Assembly (NCBI RefSeq): GCF_002723835.1
Contig: NZ_BEWG01000081.1
Coordinates: 25,781 to 89,780, forward strand
Source: Mycobacterium sp. shizuoka-1
Lineage (GTDB): Bacteria; Actinomycetota; Actinomycetes; Mycobacteriales; Mycobacteriaceae
Direction of reading: 5' to 3'
Length of the DNA stretch: 64,000 bases
Shown here: piece by piece, positions 1 to 7,935 of the stretch
How positions within the stretch are numbered: position 1 is the first letter of the stretch
How the letters are laid out: the number at the start of each line of letters is the position of its first letter
Notes under the pieces: generated by a model
The model's input: the letters and a program-made list of their open reading frames with translations, nothing else
The model's database searches: none
Told to the model about the DNA's origin: nothing
Made by a program: the position numbers and the translations under genes

Positions 1-2
1 CG

Positions 3-152
3 CTGGACTTCTGTCTGGTGGTGACCCAGCGGCGGCACCGCGACGACACCGCGTTGGTGATCAGCGGGTGTGCGGCGGGGGAGTGGATGGCCATCGCCCA
101 GGCGTTCGCCGGACCCGCGGGAGCGGGCCGGAAGAGGGGACAGTTCCGATGA
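3..152 (+). CDS. C-terminal end of an unidentified upstream protein (partial)
   Basis: Frame 3 is open from the window edge for 49 codons and ends in TGA at 150-152. The visible end reads LDFCLVVTQRRHRDDTALV followed by a stretch containing SGCAAGEW and ending GRKRGQFR. The stop overlaps the ATG of the AtuA-family gene at 149 (ATGA), the usual sign of two translationally coupled genes of one operon. I do not recognise the family from so short a piece. The call rests on the coupling and the absence of stops. Confidence 0.5.
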   Translation: MDFCLVVTQRRHRDDTALVISGCAAGEWMAIAQAFAGPAGAGRKRGQFR

Positions 153-1885
153 CGGCGACAACCGATCGTGCCTCGGTGGTGCGGATCGCCAACTGTTCCG
201 GGTTCTACGGCGACCGCATCGCTGCCGCGCGCGACATGGTCGAGGGCGGCCCCATCGACGTGCTGACCGGGGACTATCTGGCCGAGCTGACCATGCTCAT
301 TCTCGCCAAGGCGCAGCGGAAGGATCCGGGCGCCGGGTACGCGAAGACGTTTCTCACCCAGATCGAGCAGGTGCTCGGCACCTGCCTGGATCGCGGCATC
401 AGGATCGTGGCCAATGCCGGCGGGCTGAACCCGGCGGGCCTTGCCGGCGCTGTCCGCGACGTGGCGGCTGAGCTCGGGCTCGACGCGCGGGTGGCCCACG
501 TGCAAGGTGACGACCTGCGCGGCAAACTGACGGCCATCACCCCGCCGGTGGGCGGGGAGCCCGTCTCGGCCAACGCCTACCTCGGGGGGTGGGGTATCGC
601 GGCCGCCCTCGACGCGGGTGTCGATGTGGTGGTGACCGGCCGGGTCACCGACGCGTCGCTGGTCCTCGGGCCGGCGGCGTGGTGGCATGGCTGGCGAAGC
701 GACGACTGGGATGCGCTGGCCGGCGCGGTCGTCGCCGGGCACGTCATCGAGTGCGGGCCGCAGGCGACCGGTGGCAACTACGCGTTCGCCGAGGACCTGC
801 CCGACTCACGCTATCCGGGTTTTCCAATCGCCGAGGTCGCCGCGGACGGGTCGTCGGTGATCACCAAACACCCGGGTACCGGCGGCCTCGTGTCGGTCGG
901 CACGGTCACCGCGCAGCTGCTCTACGAGATCGGCCCGCCCGCCTACCTCGGGCCCGACGTCATCACGCACTTCGACACCATCACCCTCACCCAGGCCGGC
1001 CCGGACCGGGTCGCGATCCGCGGCACCCGGGGCAGCCCCCCACCGCCCACCCTCAAAGTTGCGCTCAACGACGCCGGCGGGTTCCGCAACACCATGACGA
1101 TGGTGCTCACCGGGCTGGACATCGAGGACAAGGCCGCCCGCGCGGAAGCGATGCTGTTCGACGTACTGGGTGGACGCGACCGCTTTGCCGAGGTCGACGT
1201 GCGGCTGCTGCGCTTCGACACCGCCGACGCGCCGACCAATGAGCAGGCCACCGCTCACCTGCGGGTCACCGTCAAAGACCACGACCCCGCGAAGGTGGGC
1301 CGCCGCTTCTCCAACGCGGTGATGGAACTGGCGCTGGCCGGCTACGCAGGTTTCCACACCACCAGCCCGCCCACCTCGGAGTCGGCCTACGGGGTCTACC
1401 GGCCCGCGGCGGTGCCCCGCGCGATGGTCGAGCATGTCGTGGTGCTGCCCGACGGCGAGCGCCGTGTAGTGCCCGATCCACCCGCAGCCGCCGCGCTCGT
1501 GGTGGACCCCGTTGCTGCCCCGCCGGCGTGCCAGCCGGCCGGGCCGACCCGGCGCGCCCCGCTCGGCCGGGTCTGCGGCGCCCGCTCGGGTGACAAGGGC
1601 GGCGACGCCAACATCGGGCTTTGGGCACGCCACGACAACGGGTACGCGTGGCTGCGCGAGTACCTCACCGTGCAGCGGATACGCGAGCTGCTCGGCCCCG
1701 AGGTCGCCGACCTGAAGATCGACCGGTTCGACCTGCCCAACCTGCGCGCGATCAACATCGTTGTGCACGGCCTGCTCGGCGACGGGGTGGCCTCCTGCAC
1801 CAGGCCCGACCCGCAGGCCAAGGGGCTGGGGGAGTACCTACGAAGCCGCATAGTCGACATCCCCGAGGCGCTGCTCGACAGCTAA
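149..1885 (+). CDS. AtuA-family protein (DUF1446), acyclic terpene utilisation type
   Basis: A 578-residue protein of the AtuA family. The large N-terminal domain opens with VRIANCSGFYGDR, has the conserved segment LTGDYLAELTMLILAK near residue 50, and later NAGGLNPAG and VVTGRVTDASLVLGP. After a Pro/Ala-rich linker near residue 460 comes a second domain (CGARSGDKGGDANIGLWAR ... DLPNLRAINIVVHG), the small C-terminal AtuA domain often fused in actinobacteria. AtuA is needed for citronellol/geraniol catabolism in Pseudomonas but its reaction is unclear; here the substrate cannot be inferred. Start 149 was chosen over the longer frame from 68 because it is preceded by GAGGGGA and overlaps the upstream stop. 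The neighbouring thiolase faces it. Confidence 0.85.
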   Translation: MTATTDRASVVRIANCSGFYGDRIAAARDMVEGGPIDVLTGDYLAELTMLILAKAQRKDPGAGYAKTFLTQIEQVLGTCLDRGIRIVANAGGLNPAGLAGAVRDVAAELGLDARVAHVQGDDLRGKLTAITPPVGGEPVSANAYLGGWGIAAALDAGVDVVVTGRVTDASLVLGPAAWWHGWRSDDWDALAGAVVAGHVIECGPQATGGNYAFAEDLPDSRYPGFPIAEVAADGSSVITKHPGTGGLVSVGTVTAQLLYEIGPPAYLGPDVITHFDTITLTQAGPDRVAIRGTRGSPPPPTLKVALNDAGGFRNTMTMVLTGLDIEDKAARAEAMLFDVLGGRDRFAEVDVRLLRFDTADAPTNEQATAHLRVTVKDHDPAKVGRRFSNAVMELALAGYAGFHTTSPPTSESAYGVYRPAAVPRAMVEHVVVLPDGERRVVPDPPAAAALVVDPVAAPPACQPAGPTRRAPLGRVCGARSGDKGGDANIGLWARHDNGYAWLREYLTVQRIRELLGPEVADLKIDRFDLPNLRAINIVVHGLLGDGVASCTRPDPQAKGLGEYLRSRIVDIPEALLDS

Positions 1886-1940
1886 CCCGACCACAGACCA
1901 CCCGCCGGCCGAGACCGACGCCCCATCCGCGCGCGGTTGA

Positions 1941-3095
1941 TCAGTCGATGAGCTCGACAATGGTCGCGTTGGCCATGCCGCCGCCTTCACACATGGTTTG
2001 CAGCCCAAAACGAATGCCCTGATCACGCAGGTGGTGCACGAGCCGGGTCATCAGGATCGCCCCCGACGCGCCCAGGGGATGCCCGACCGCGATCGCGCCG
2101 CCCAGCGGATTCACCCGCGCCGGATCGGCACCCGTCTCCGCCAGCCAGGCCAGCGGCACCGCCGCGAACGCCTCATTCACCTCAAACGCCCCGATATCAC
2201 CGATGGACAACCCGCCACGGCGGAGCACCTTCGCCGTCGCCGGGATCGGTCCCGTCAGCATCACGACCGGATCATTTCCCGCCACCGCGCCGGCATGGTA
2301 GCGGACGACGGGGGACAGGCCGAGTTCTTTGGCCCGCTCCGGCGAGCTGACCAGCACGGCGGCGGCCCCGTCCGAGATCTGGGAGGCGTTACCGGCATGG
2401 ATGACCCCGTTTTCGAGGAAGGACGGTGTCAGTTTCGCCAGCTTCTCGACGGTGCTGCCGCGGCGCACCCCTTCGTCGGCCGCCAGGCCGGGGGCTTCCG
2501 GGACCGCGACGAGCTGGCCGTCGAAGGCGCCGGCGTCGATAGCCGCCGCGGTCTTGGCGTGGCTCGCGCAGGCAAATTCGTCGAGTGTGCGCCGAGAAAA
2601 GCCCCATTTCGCCGCGATCATCTCGGCTCCACGGCCCTGATGGAAGGTCCCTCCCTCGAGGGCCGTCTCGTAGCGGCGTAGCAGCCGTGGCCCGTAGGGC
2701 AGCCCGACGTCGCGACCGGCGCCTAACGGAACCCTGCTCATGCACTCCACGCCGCCGGCGACGACGAGATCGTACTGGCCCGACATCACCATGGCGGCCG
2801 CGAAATCCAGCGCCTGCTGGCTGGAGCCGCAGGCCCGGTTGACGGTGGTGCCGGGCACGGTGTCGGGCCAGCCGGCGGCCAGCGCCGCGGAACGGCCCAC
2901 GTTCGCCGACTGGTCACCGACCTGGTTCACGCAACCCCAGATGACGTCGTCGATCAGGGCAGGGTCCACCCCGGTGCGCTCGACCAGCGCCTCCAGCACC
3001 CGTGCGGACAGATCTACTGGGTGCACATCTGCCAGCGCACCGCCCCGCTTGCCGATGGGCGTCCGTATCGCTTCGACGATCACCGCCTCAGGCAT
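1941..3095 (-). CDS. acetyl-CoA acetyltransferase (thiolase, FadA type)
   Basis: A 384-residue thiolase that performs or reverses Claisen condensation of acyl-CoA, the last step of beta-oxidation. The three catalytic regions are intact: nucleophilic Cys89 in NRACGSSQQA, His339 in AVGHPLGASG, and Cys369 in the C-terminal MCEGGGMANA. Length is normal for the family. It begins with MPEAVIVEAIRTPIGKRGG, a standard thiolase start, with AGGTTGGC just upstream. It is transcribed away from the crotonase and acyl-CoA dehydrogenase genes on the same strand (3196-6168), about 100 bp upstream, and probably acts on their product. The chain-length preference cannot be read from the sequence. Confidence 0.93.
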   Translation of the reverse strand: MPEAVIVEAIRTPIGKRGGALADVHPVDLSARVLEALVERTGVDPALIDDVIWGCVNQVGDQSANVGRSAALAAGWPDTVPGTTVNRACGSSQQALDFAAAMVMSGQYDLVVAGGVECMSRVPLGAGRDVGLPYGPRLLRRYETALEGGTFHQGRGAEMIAAKWGFSRRTLDEFACASHAKTAAAIDAGAFDGQLVAVPEAPGLAADEGVRRGSTVEKLAKLTPSFLENGVIHAGNASQISDGAAAVLVSSPERAKELGLSPVVRYHAGAVAGNDPVVMLTGPIPATAKVLRRGGLSIGDIGAFEVNEAFAAVPLAWLAETGADPARVNPLGGAIAVGHPLGASGAILMTRLVHHLRDQGIRFGLQTMCEGGGMANATIVELID

Positions 3096-3195
3096 GCCAA
3101 CCTCCCATACCCATTACCGAATAATCTCTAATAAGCATTGTGATGATCACCTCTGACGTGATGGATCCAACTCCGGTTTCGTGCTCGCTTTACGT

Positions 3196-3924
3196 CTACC
3201 GTCGGCGCATTGACCACATTTGCGGGGCGCGCTCGGTCTGTACAGCCACGTCCCAGCCCAGTGCCGGCGGCCCTGTCTCCAGCCGGAAGGTGCGCGCCAT
3301 GGCGCGGGCAAGCGAAGGGTCTTTCGCCGCTTCGCGGGCAAGTTCGAACGCCTGTTCCTCGACGGCCTCGTCGGCAACCGATTCCCACGCAAGGCCCAAT
3401 TGCGCCGCGCGGTCTCCATCGATCTCCGCGCCACACAGCGCCATCGCGGCGGGGGCTTCGCGGCCGGCGAGGCGGGAGAGCAGCACGAAGTGTCCCCCGC
3501 CCGGGTGCAGACCGATGCGCTGGAAGCCCGACATCAGCCGCGCGGTGCGAGCGACGATCCGCAGGTCGGTGGCCAACGCGAGGTTCAGGCCCGCGCCGAC
3601 GGCCGGGCCGCGCACGGCGGCAATCGTCACCGCCCGGATCGACCCGATCCGGGTGAACGCGGCATAGATGGCGGACAGGCTGGCATAGGTGCTCTCTTCG
3701 GCGGGGTCTGATCCAGCGTCGCCGAGCGTCGTGGTGTGCGCTCCCGCGCAGAACGATCCGCCGGAGCCGCGGATCACCAGCGCGCCGATGGAGTCGTCGG
3801 CGTCGATTCGATCGGCGGCGGCGACCAGTTCCCGGGACATCTCCGGTGTCAGCGCGTTGCGCCGCTGGGGCGCGGCCAGGGTGAGGGTGGCCACGCCGCT
3901 TTCGACGGTGAGCTCGATCTCCAT
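3196..3924 (-). CDS. enoyl-CoA hydratase/isomerase family protein (crotonase fold), catalytic Glu residues missing
   Basis: A 242-residue crotonase-fold protein. Oxyanion-hole elements are visible: GSFCAGAH near residue 58 and RGPAVGAGLNLALATD near residue 105. In the classical hydratase the two catalytic Glu lie in the GCELA-type and the PEI-type segments. Here these read GLNLA and FQRIGLHPGGG, so both positions lack Glu. It may therefore be an isomerase, hydrolase or other crotonase variant rather than a true hydratase, as with many mycobacterial EchA paralogues. It lies 20 bp downstream of the acyl-CoA dehydrogenase pair on the same strand, so it is probably in that operon. Confidence 0.85.
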   Translation of the reverse strand: MEIELTVESGVATLTLAAPQRRNALTPEMSRELVAAADRIDADDSIGALVIRGSGGSFCAGAHTTTLGDAGSDPAEESTYASLSAIYAAFTRIGSIRAVTIAAVRGPAVGAGLNLALATDLRIVARTARLMSGFQRIGLHPGGGHFVLLSRLAGREAPAAMALCGAEIDGDRAAQLGLAWESVADEAVEEQAFELAREAAKDPSLARAMARTFRLETGPPALGWDVAVQTERAPQMWSMRRR

Positions 3925-3943
3925 GTTCCTCCGTTCAGGCGGG

Positions 3944-4999
3944 TTACATGCCGGTGATCGTCGGCCACAGCCCGTCGCCGCCGCCCGCGATGACAGCGCG
4001 GCCCAGCTCTCGGGCCCAGTGTTCGGCGGAGCCGCACTCTTCGCGCCAGGCCCACAGCCGGCGGGTCAGGTGATGTAGGCGGTGTTCCTGGGTAAACCCG
4101 ATCGCCCCGTGTACCTGATGGGCAATCCGGGCCGCTGGTCCGGCCGCGGCGCTGGTACGCGCTTTGGCCGCGGCTATGGCCAAGGTCGCGCTGTGCGGAT
4201 CGGCAGCCACTGCGGCGACCGCTGCCTGGGCGGCAGCGCCGGCACCCGCAGCCAGGCAGGCCAACTCCGCGATCTGATGGGCCACGGCCTGAAACTGCCC
4301 GATGGGCCGACCAAATTGGACCCGCTCCCCGGCGTAGCGCACCGTCGCGTCCAGCACTGCATCCAGGGCACCGGAGAGTTGGACCGCGCGGGCGAGCGCA
4401 CCAAGTCGGCGCAGGTGGCCCGCGGTGCCTGGCGGAACTTCGGCAAGCGCTGAGCGGGGTATCCGGACTTCATCGGCAGCCAGGTCGTCGCGCGGCTCAC
4501 CGGCCAGATTGTCGATGCTCACCAATCGGCAGTCGGCAGGGTCGACAAGCGCCGCCAGCGCGGGCTGCGGATCGTCGGTCACCACCAGCACGCGTTGAGA
4601 CACCCGTGCATACGGCACCCGGTTGGCCACGCCGCGGACGACGGCTCCGGCGCCGTCCGGCGTGAGGGTCAGACCGGCCCCGTAGGCGACCGTCACCGGC
4701 CCATCGGGCAGGGCAAGCCCCGACACGGTGCACCCGGCGGCCACCGGGAACAGCGTCTCCGCCAGCGGGACGGGCGCGGCGTGGCCGGCAGCGACACGCA
4801 GCACCGTGGCCGCGTCGGCAATTCCACCGCCGGCGCCCCCCAGCCGTTCGTCGACGCCGATCCGGGTCAGCCCGATTTCCTCGAGCCGCTGCCAAAGCTG
4901 TGGGCTCCACGAGCCTTCAGCCGCGGAGATCAGCTCCGGCGTGCAGTGCCGGTCCAGCAGATCCGCTACGGTGCGTTCGACCAGATCGATGTCGCTCAC
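3944..4999 (-). CDS. acyl-CoA dehydrogenase, smaller (probably non-catalytic) subunit
   Basis: A 351-residue acyl-CoA dehydrogenase family protein with a shortened N-terminal domain. The C-terminal helical bundle is recognisable (YAGERVQFGRPIGQFQAVAH, HQVHGAIGFTQEHRLHHLTRR). It lacks the usual C-terminal catalytic segment (xEGT). In mycobacteria many FadE proteins work as heterotetramers of a catalytic and a degenerate subunit encoded side by side (for example FadE28-FadE29 in cholesterol side-chain degradation). This gene overlaps the next dehydrogenase by 4 bp (4996-4999), which fits such a pair. Substrate is unknown. Confidence 0.88.
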   Translation of the reverse strand: MSDIDLVERTVADLLDRHCTPELISAAEGSWSPQLWQRLEEIGLTRIGVDERLGGAGGGIADAATVLRVAAGHAAPVPLAETLFPVAAGCTVSGLALPDGPVTVAYGAGLTLTPDGAGAVVRGVANRVPYARVSQRVLVVTDDPQPALAALVDPADCRLVSIDNLAGEPRDDLAADEVRIPRSALAEVPPGTAGHLRRLGALARAVQLSGALDAVLDATVRYAGERVQFGRPIGQFQAVAHQIAELACLAAGAGAAAQAAVAAVAADPHSATLAIAAAKARTSAAAGPAARIAHQVHGAIGFTQEHRLHHLTRRLWAWREECGSAEHWARELGRAVIAGGGDGLWPTITGM

Positions 5000-6168
5000 C
5001 GCAACCCCAGCCCGCGCGCCACGATGCCGCGGAGCACCTCGTTCGTGCCTCCGCGCAAGGTGAACCCAGGCGCGTGCAGTACCGCCCGGGCTAACTCCCG
5101 TTCCAGGGGATGAGGTGAGTTTCGGCTCGGCTCGACCTGCGCCAGCGCCCGCACGACATCGATGATGTCGTTTTCCACCGTGGTGCCCGCGTCCTTCACC
5201 AAGGCGGCGGCGACATCGGGGGCCTCCCCCCGATCAAGCGATCCGGCTATTTGCAGCGAGAGCCGGCGCAACGCCCACAGCTGCGCCACGAGCGCGCCGA
5301 CTTCGGTCGCCTGACGCTCATCGTCGGGGTCGGCGCCGCGCACCAGTTCGCGCAGCAGCGGCAGCGTCGACAGGAACCGCTCCGGCCCGGAGCGCTCATA
5401 GGCAAGTTCGGAGGTGACCTGCCGCCAGCCCGCGCCGACCTCGCCCAGGACCATGTCGTCGCCGACCCGGACGTCGTCGAGGACGACCTGATTGAAGTGA
5501 TGCTCGCCGTCCAGCAACCTGATCGGTGTGATTGTCACTCCCGGCGCGGTCAGATCGACGATGAACTGGCTCAGGCCCGCGTGCCGGTCTTCGTGCTGCA
5601 GCGGGGCCGTCCGGCACAACGCGATCATGTAGTGGCAGCGGTGGGCCTGGCTGGTCCAGACCTTCGTCCCGTTGAGCACCCAACCGTCTCCGTCGCGTCG
5701 CGCGCCAGTCCGGATGGAGGCCAGATCCGAACCGCTATCGGGCTCACTCATCCCGATGGCGAAGAAGCACCGGCCTGCCGCCATCGCGGGCAGGAGCTTC
5801 TCGCGCTGCGACTCGGTGCCGTAGCGCAGCAATGCCGGCCCGCTCTGCCGGTCGCTGACCCAGTGCGCCACTACCGGCGCTCCGGCGGCGAGCAACTCCT
5901 CCACCACGACGAACCGATGCAGCGCTGGTCGCTCATGACCGCCGTAGCGGCGCGGCCAGGTCATCCCAAGCCAACCGCGATCCCCGAGGCGCGCCGAGAA
6001 GGCCGGGTCGAAACCGGCCAGCCAGGCGTCGGTCTGCGGCTCGAACGCGCCTCGGCGCAGTTCTTCGTTGAGGAATGCCCGGACCTCATCGCGCAATTGT
6101 TCGGCCTCGGCGGGAAGTTCGACGTCCGGCAGCCTTAGCAGCGGCGAGGCCATCGTTGACGTCGCCAT
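4996..6168 (-). CDS. acyl-CoA dehydrogenase, larger subunit of the pair
   Basis: A 390-residue FAD acyl-CoA dehydrogenase that introduces the alpha-beta double bond. Visible elements: FAD/substrate segment FAIGMSEPDSGSDLASIRTG, then NGTKVWTSQAH in the middle domain, and FTLRGGTNEVLRGIVARG at the C-terminus. The position of Glu376 of medium-chain enzymes is Gly here, so the base is probably elsewhere, for instance in YERSGPERF. Start 6168 was chosen (MATSTMASPLL) because AGGTGG lies about 7 bases upstream; the frame is open to 6231. It leads an operon with the partner subunit and crotonase. The upstream DNA carries a palindrome and a duplicated segment. Confidence 0.9.
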   Translation of the reverse strand: MATSTMASPLLRLPDVELPAEAEQLRDEVRAFLNEELRRGAFEPQTDAWLAGFDPAFSARLGDRGWLGMTWPRRYGGHERPALHRFVVVEELLAAGAPVVAHWVSDRQSGPALLRYGTESQREKLLPAMAAGRCFFAIGMSEPDSGSDLASIRTGARRDGDGWVLNGTKVWTSQAHRCHYMIALCRTAPLQHEDRHAGLSQFIVDLTAPGVTITPIRLLDGEHHFNQVVLDDVRVGDDMVLGEVGAGWRQVTSELAYERSGPERFLSTLPLLRELVRGADPDDERQATEVGALVAQLWALRRLSLQIAGSLDRGEAPDVAAALVKDAGTTVENDIIDVVRALAQVEPSRNSPHPLERELARAVLHAPGFTLRGGTNEVLRGIVARGLGLR

Positions 6169-6336
6169 CAGCCGACCACCTGCCAAGCGAGGCTCGGTCC
6201 CGATCCGTCGCCGCGCGGGCTGTGCGTGCACTGATCATGCGGAATGGCAGGCACGATCCCGTTCTTCCGGGCTAGAGCTGGGCGAGCAGGGGAGGTACTC
6301 CGATGTCCGGCGGCCATGGTCTCAAGACTACCCTAT

Positions 6337-6357
6337 AGATCGTAATCATTATGATCT
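6337..6357. promoter_or_regulatory. imperfect palindrome, candidate TetR-type operator
   Basis: Arms AGATCGTAAT and ATTATGATCT around a central C match at 9 of 10 positions, in an AT-rich island of otherwise GC-rich DNA. It lies 170 bp upstream of the dehydrogenase start at 6168. The corresponding site in the duplicate (9422-9442) keeps 17 of 21 bases. Confidence 0.5.
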
Positions 6358-6372
6358 GATGCCCCGGATTGA

Positions 6373-6660
6373 TTACCGGGGATTCGTCACCGCGGTGCCC
6401 AGCCGATGTCGGTGGTCCGGGTGGGCCAGCTCGCGCATGCCCGATGGTGTGGAGTCCCCAACAGGTCGGCGGCGCCGTGCTCGGTCACCACCGTCGGCGC
6501 ACGCTGTGCTGGCCGGACCGTCCAAGCGGTCCACGATGCGCGAGACGGACCCGTGTGTTTGCCGCCGATGGCAGTGCCACCACGCCCACCCTCCTGGTGA
6601 CATGGCCCCGCCGTGCAGGAAGTCGACCTGACCACTGACCACCGATCGCGCCGCGCCGGC
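6373..6660 (-). pseudogene. fragment of acetyl-CoA hydrolase/transferase (C-terminal remnant)
   Basis: Read on the - strand, pieces of this stretch match the last 100 residues of the CoA-transferase at 9457-10719: SGQVDFLHGGAMSPGG against GGQVDFLRAAAMSAGG, GSVSRIVDRLDGP against GSVSRIVDRVDGP, and ELAHPDHRHRL against ELAHPDHRYRL. Between these anchors the frame is lost (for example GDRARRRRPVGDS where the intact gene has VVTEYGAADLRGL), so the copy carries indels and cannot encode a functional enzyme. No N-terminal part exists beside it; it was created by the local duplication. Confidence 0.8.
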
Positions 6661-6757
6661 ATTCGGCGCATTCTCGGCAGGACCGGAAGGTGACTCGACT
6701 CGCCCCGGATGAGTCGGAGCCGTTGGCTGGTCTACCCTCACGGCCGAACCGAAATGC

Positions 6758-6766
6758 CATAATCAT
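6758..6766. promoter_or_regulatory. ATAATCATT motif upstream of LLM oxidoreductase
   Basis: ATAATCATT here repeats the core of the palindromes at 6337-6357 and 9422-9442. It lies about 90 bp upstream of the short ORF at 6856 that precedes the oxidoreductase gene. It is a candidate half of a shared operator. Otherwise 6661-6855 holds nothing recognisable. Confidence 0.3.
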
Positions 6767-6855
6767 TCGAACGGATTAGAAATTCACGACCCGCAGGATG
6801 GGCGGTCAGACGTTCACTGCACGGCTGTGCCGTGCCAGATCGCAGGAGGACCGAC

Positions 6856-6963
6856 ATGGCGACGAACCCGCCGCGATTGCTTTCCTCGTCCGAGGACAGG
6901 CTCCCGGGTGAGGAACCGATTCCCGCCAACGAGATGCCGCTCAGTCTGGTCGGCGCCCGATGA
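6856..6963 (+). CDS. short ORF (35 codons) coupled to LLM oxidoreductase
   Basis: The ORF starts with ATG after a perfect AGGAGGA (6844-6850, 5 bases spacing) and ends in TGA overlapping the ATG of the oxidoreductase gene (6960-6963, ATGA). The product begins MATNPPRLLSSSEDRLPGEE and ends NEMPLSLVGAR. I recognise no family. The strong ribosome-binding site and coupled stop suggest it is translated, either as a leader that sets expression of the next gene or as the stub of a formerly longer gene. Confidence 0.45.
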   Translation: MATNPPRLLSSSEDRLPGEEPIPANEMPLSLVGAR

Positions 6964-7898
6964 ATTCACCGGTGACGGTGAAGGAAGCTGGGTTCGGCGT
7001 GATGCTGCCCAATTTCGATCCCCTACGGCTTGGCGCGCCGCCGCTCCTGGCCGCCGCCCGCCTCGCTGAAGACCTGGGGTTTGACTCAGGGTGGGTTGGC
7101 GATCATCTGAGCTTTCATCCGCCAATATTGGAGCCGTGCGGGGCGCTCGCGGCCGTCGCTGCTGTCACTCAGCGGCTGGTGCTGGGCACCGGCGTGTTGC
7201 TCCTGCCGATGCGCAATCCGGTATGGACCGCCAAGCAGCTCGGGACGGTCGCCGCGCTCGCGCCGGACCGCCTGATCGTCGGAGTCGGTGTGGGCGGGGA
7301 GAACCCGGCGGAGTTCAAGGCCGCCGGGTACCCCGTTGCACAGCGTGGCCGCAGGCTCGACGAGGCGATGGTTGTCGTCGACGCGCTGATGCGCGGCGAG
7401 GCCGTGGACCATCCAGGCCCATTACTTCCGGTGCGTTCGCCGAAGCTGGAGCCGGTGCCATCGTCTCGCCCGCCGCTGGTTGTCGGTGGCCGATCCGCTC
7501 ACGCGGTGCGGCGCGCGGCCCGGCTCGCCGAAGGCTGGTTTGCGGTGTGGCTGAGTCCCCGTCGTGTGCGTGCGGCAGTCGAAGATCTGCGGGCTCACGC
7601 AGAGGAGTTCCGCAGGCCGGTGTGCACAACGGTGATGTTGATGTTCGCGCACATCACCGAAGACGCGGAAACCGGTCGCGCCGAACTCCAACGATTCGTC
7701 GCGGGCCAGTACGGCATGCCCGTCGAAGCAATCGAGAAATGGTGTGTCATCGGAAGCGAGGCGCGGGTGGCCGACGCGCTCGCGGAGTACCGCGACGCCG
7801 GCGCCGAGTCGTTCGTGATCATGCCGACCGCCGCCAACGTGCTGGCACAGTACGATCGCCTCGCCGCGGTTCGGGAGCGGCTTGCGACGTCCGTCTGA
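6960..7898 (+). CDS. LLM class flavin-dependent oxidoreductase (probably F420-dependent)
   Basis: A 312-residue luciferase-like monooxygenase-fold protein. It opens with FGVMLPNFDPL and continues AEDLGFDSGWVGDHL, TQRLVLGTGVLLLPMRNP and APDRLIVGVGVGGENPAEF, the typical strands of the bacterial luciferase/F420 barrel. In mycobacteria such proteins usually use coenzyme F420 to oxidise alcohols or reduce enones, but the substrate cannot be told. It has no own ribosome-binding site; it overlaps the short ORF at 6856-6963. It converges on the dehydrogenase gene at 7936. Confidence 0.88.
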   Translation: MNSPVTVKEAGFGVMLPNFDPLRLGAPPLLAAARLAEDLGFDSGWVGDHLSFHPPILEPCGALAAVAAVTQRLVLGTGVLLLPMRNPVWTAKQLGTVAALAPDRLIVGVGVGGENPAEFKAAGYPVAQRGRRLDEAMVVVDALMRGEAVDHPGPLLPVRSPKLEPVPSSRPPLVVGGRSAHAVRRAARLAEGWFAVWLSPRRVRAAVEDLRAHAEEFRRPVCTTVMLMFAHITEDAETGRAELQRFVAGQYGMPVEAIEKWCVIGSEARVADALAEYRDAGAESFVIMPTAANVLAQYDRLAAVRERLATSV

Positions 7899-7935
7899 CG
7901 AGTCGACCGCGTCCCCAGACCGAACTCGCAGCTGC

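Larger units (their letters stand above)
6229..6660. repeat. segmental duplication, decayed copy (copy A of 9313-9753)
   Basis: This stretch matches 9313-9753 by eye along its whole length, for example CACTGATCA, TTCCGGGCTA(A/G)AGC, GGGCGGGCAGGGG-like, GTAATCATT, GTGAGCCAGCTCGC-like, and GATCGCGCCGCGCCG at the end. It covers a promoter-like region upstream of an acyl-CoA dehydrogenase gene plus the 3' end of the CoA-transferase. Copy B still contains the intact CoA-transferase 3' end, copy A does not. Confidence 0.8.

Noticed and set aside
806..1768. A 320-codon open frame antisense to the AtuA-family gene
   Set aside because: Shadow frame without recognisable motif or ribosome-binding site.
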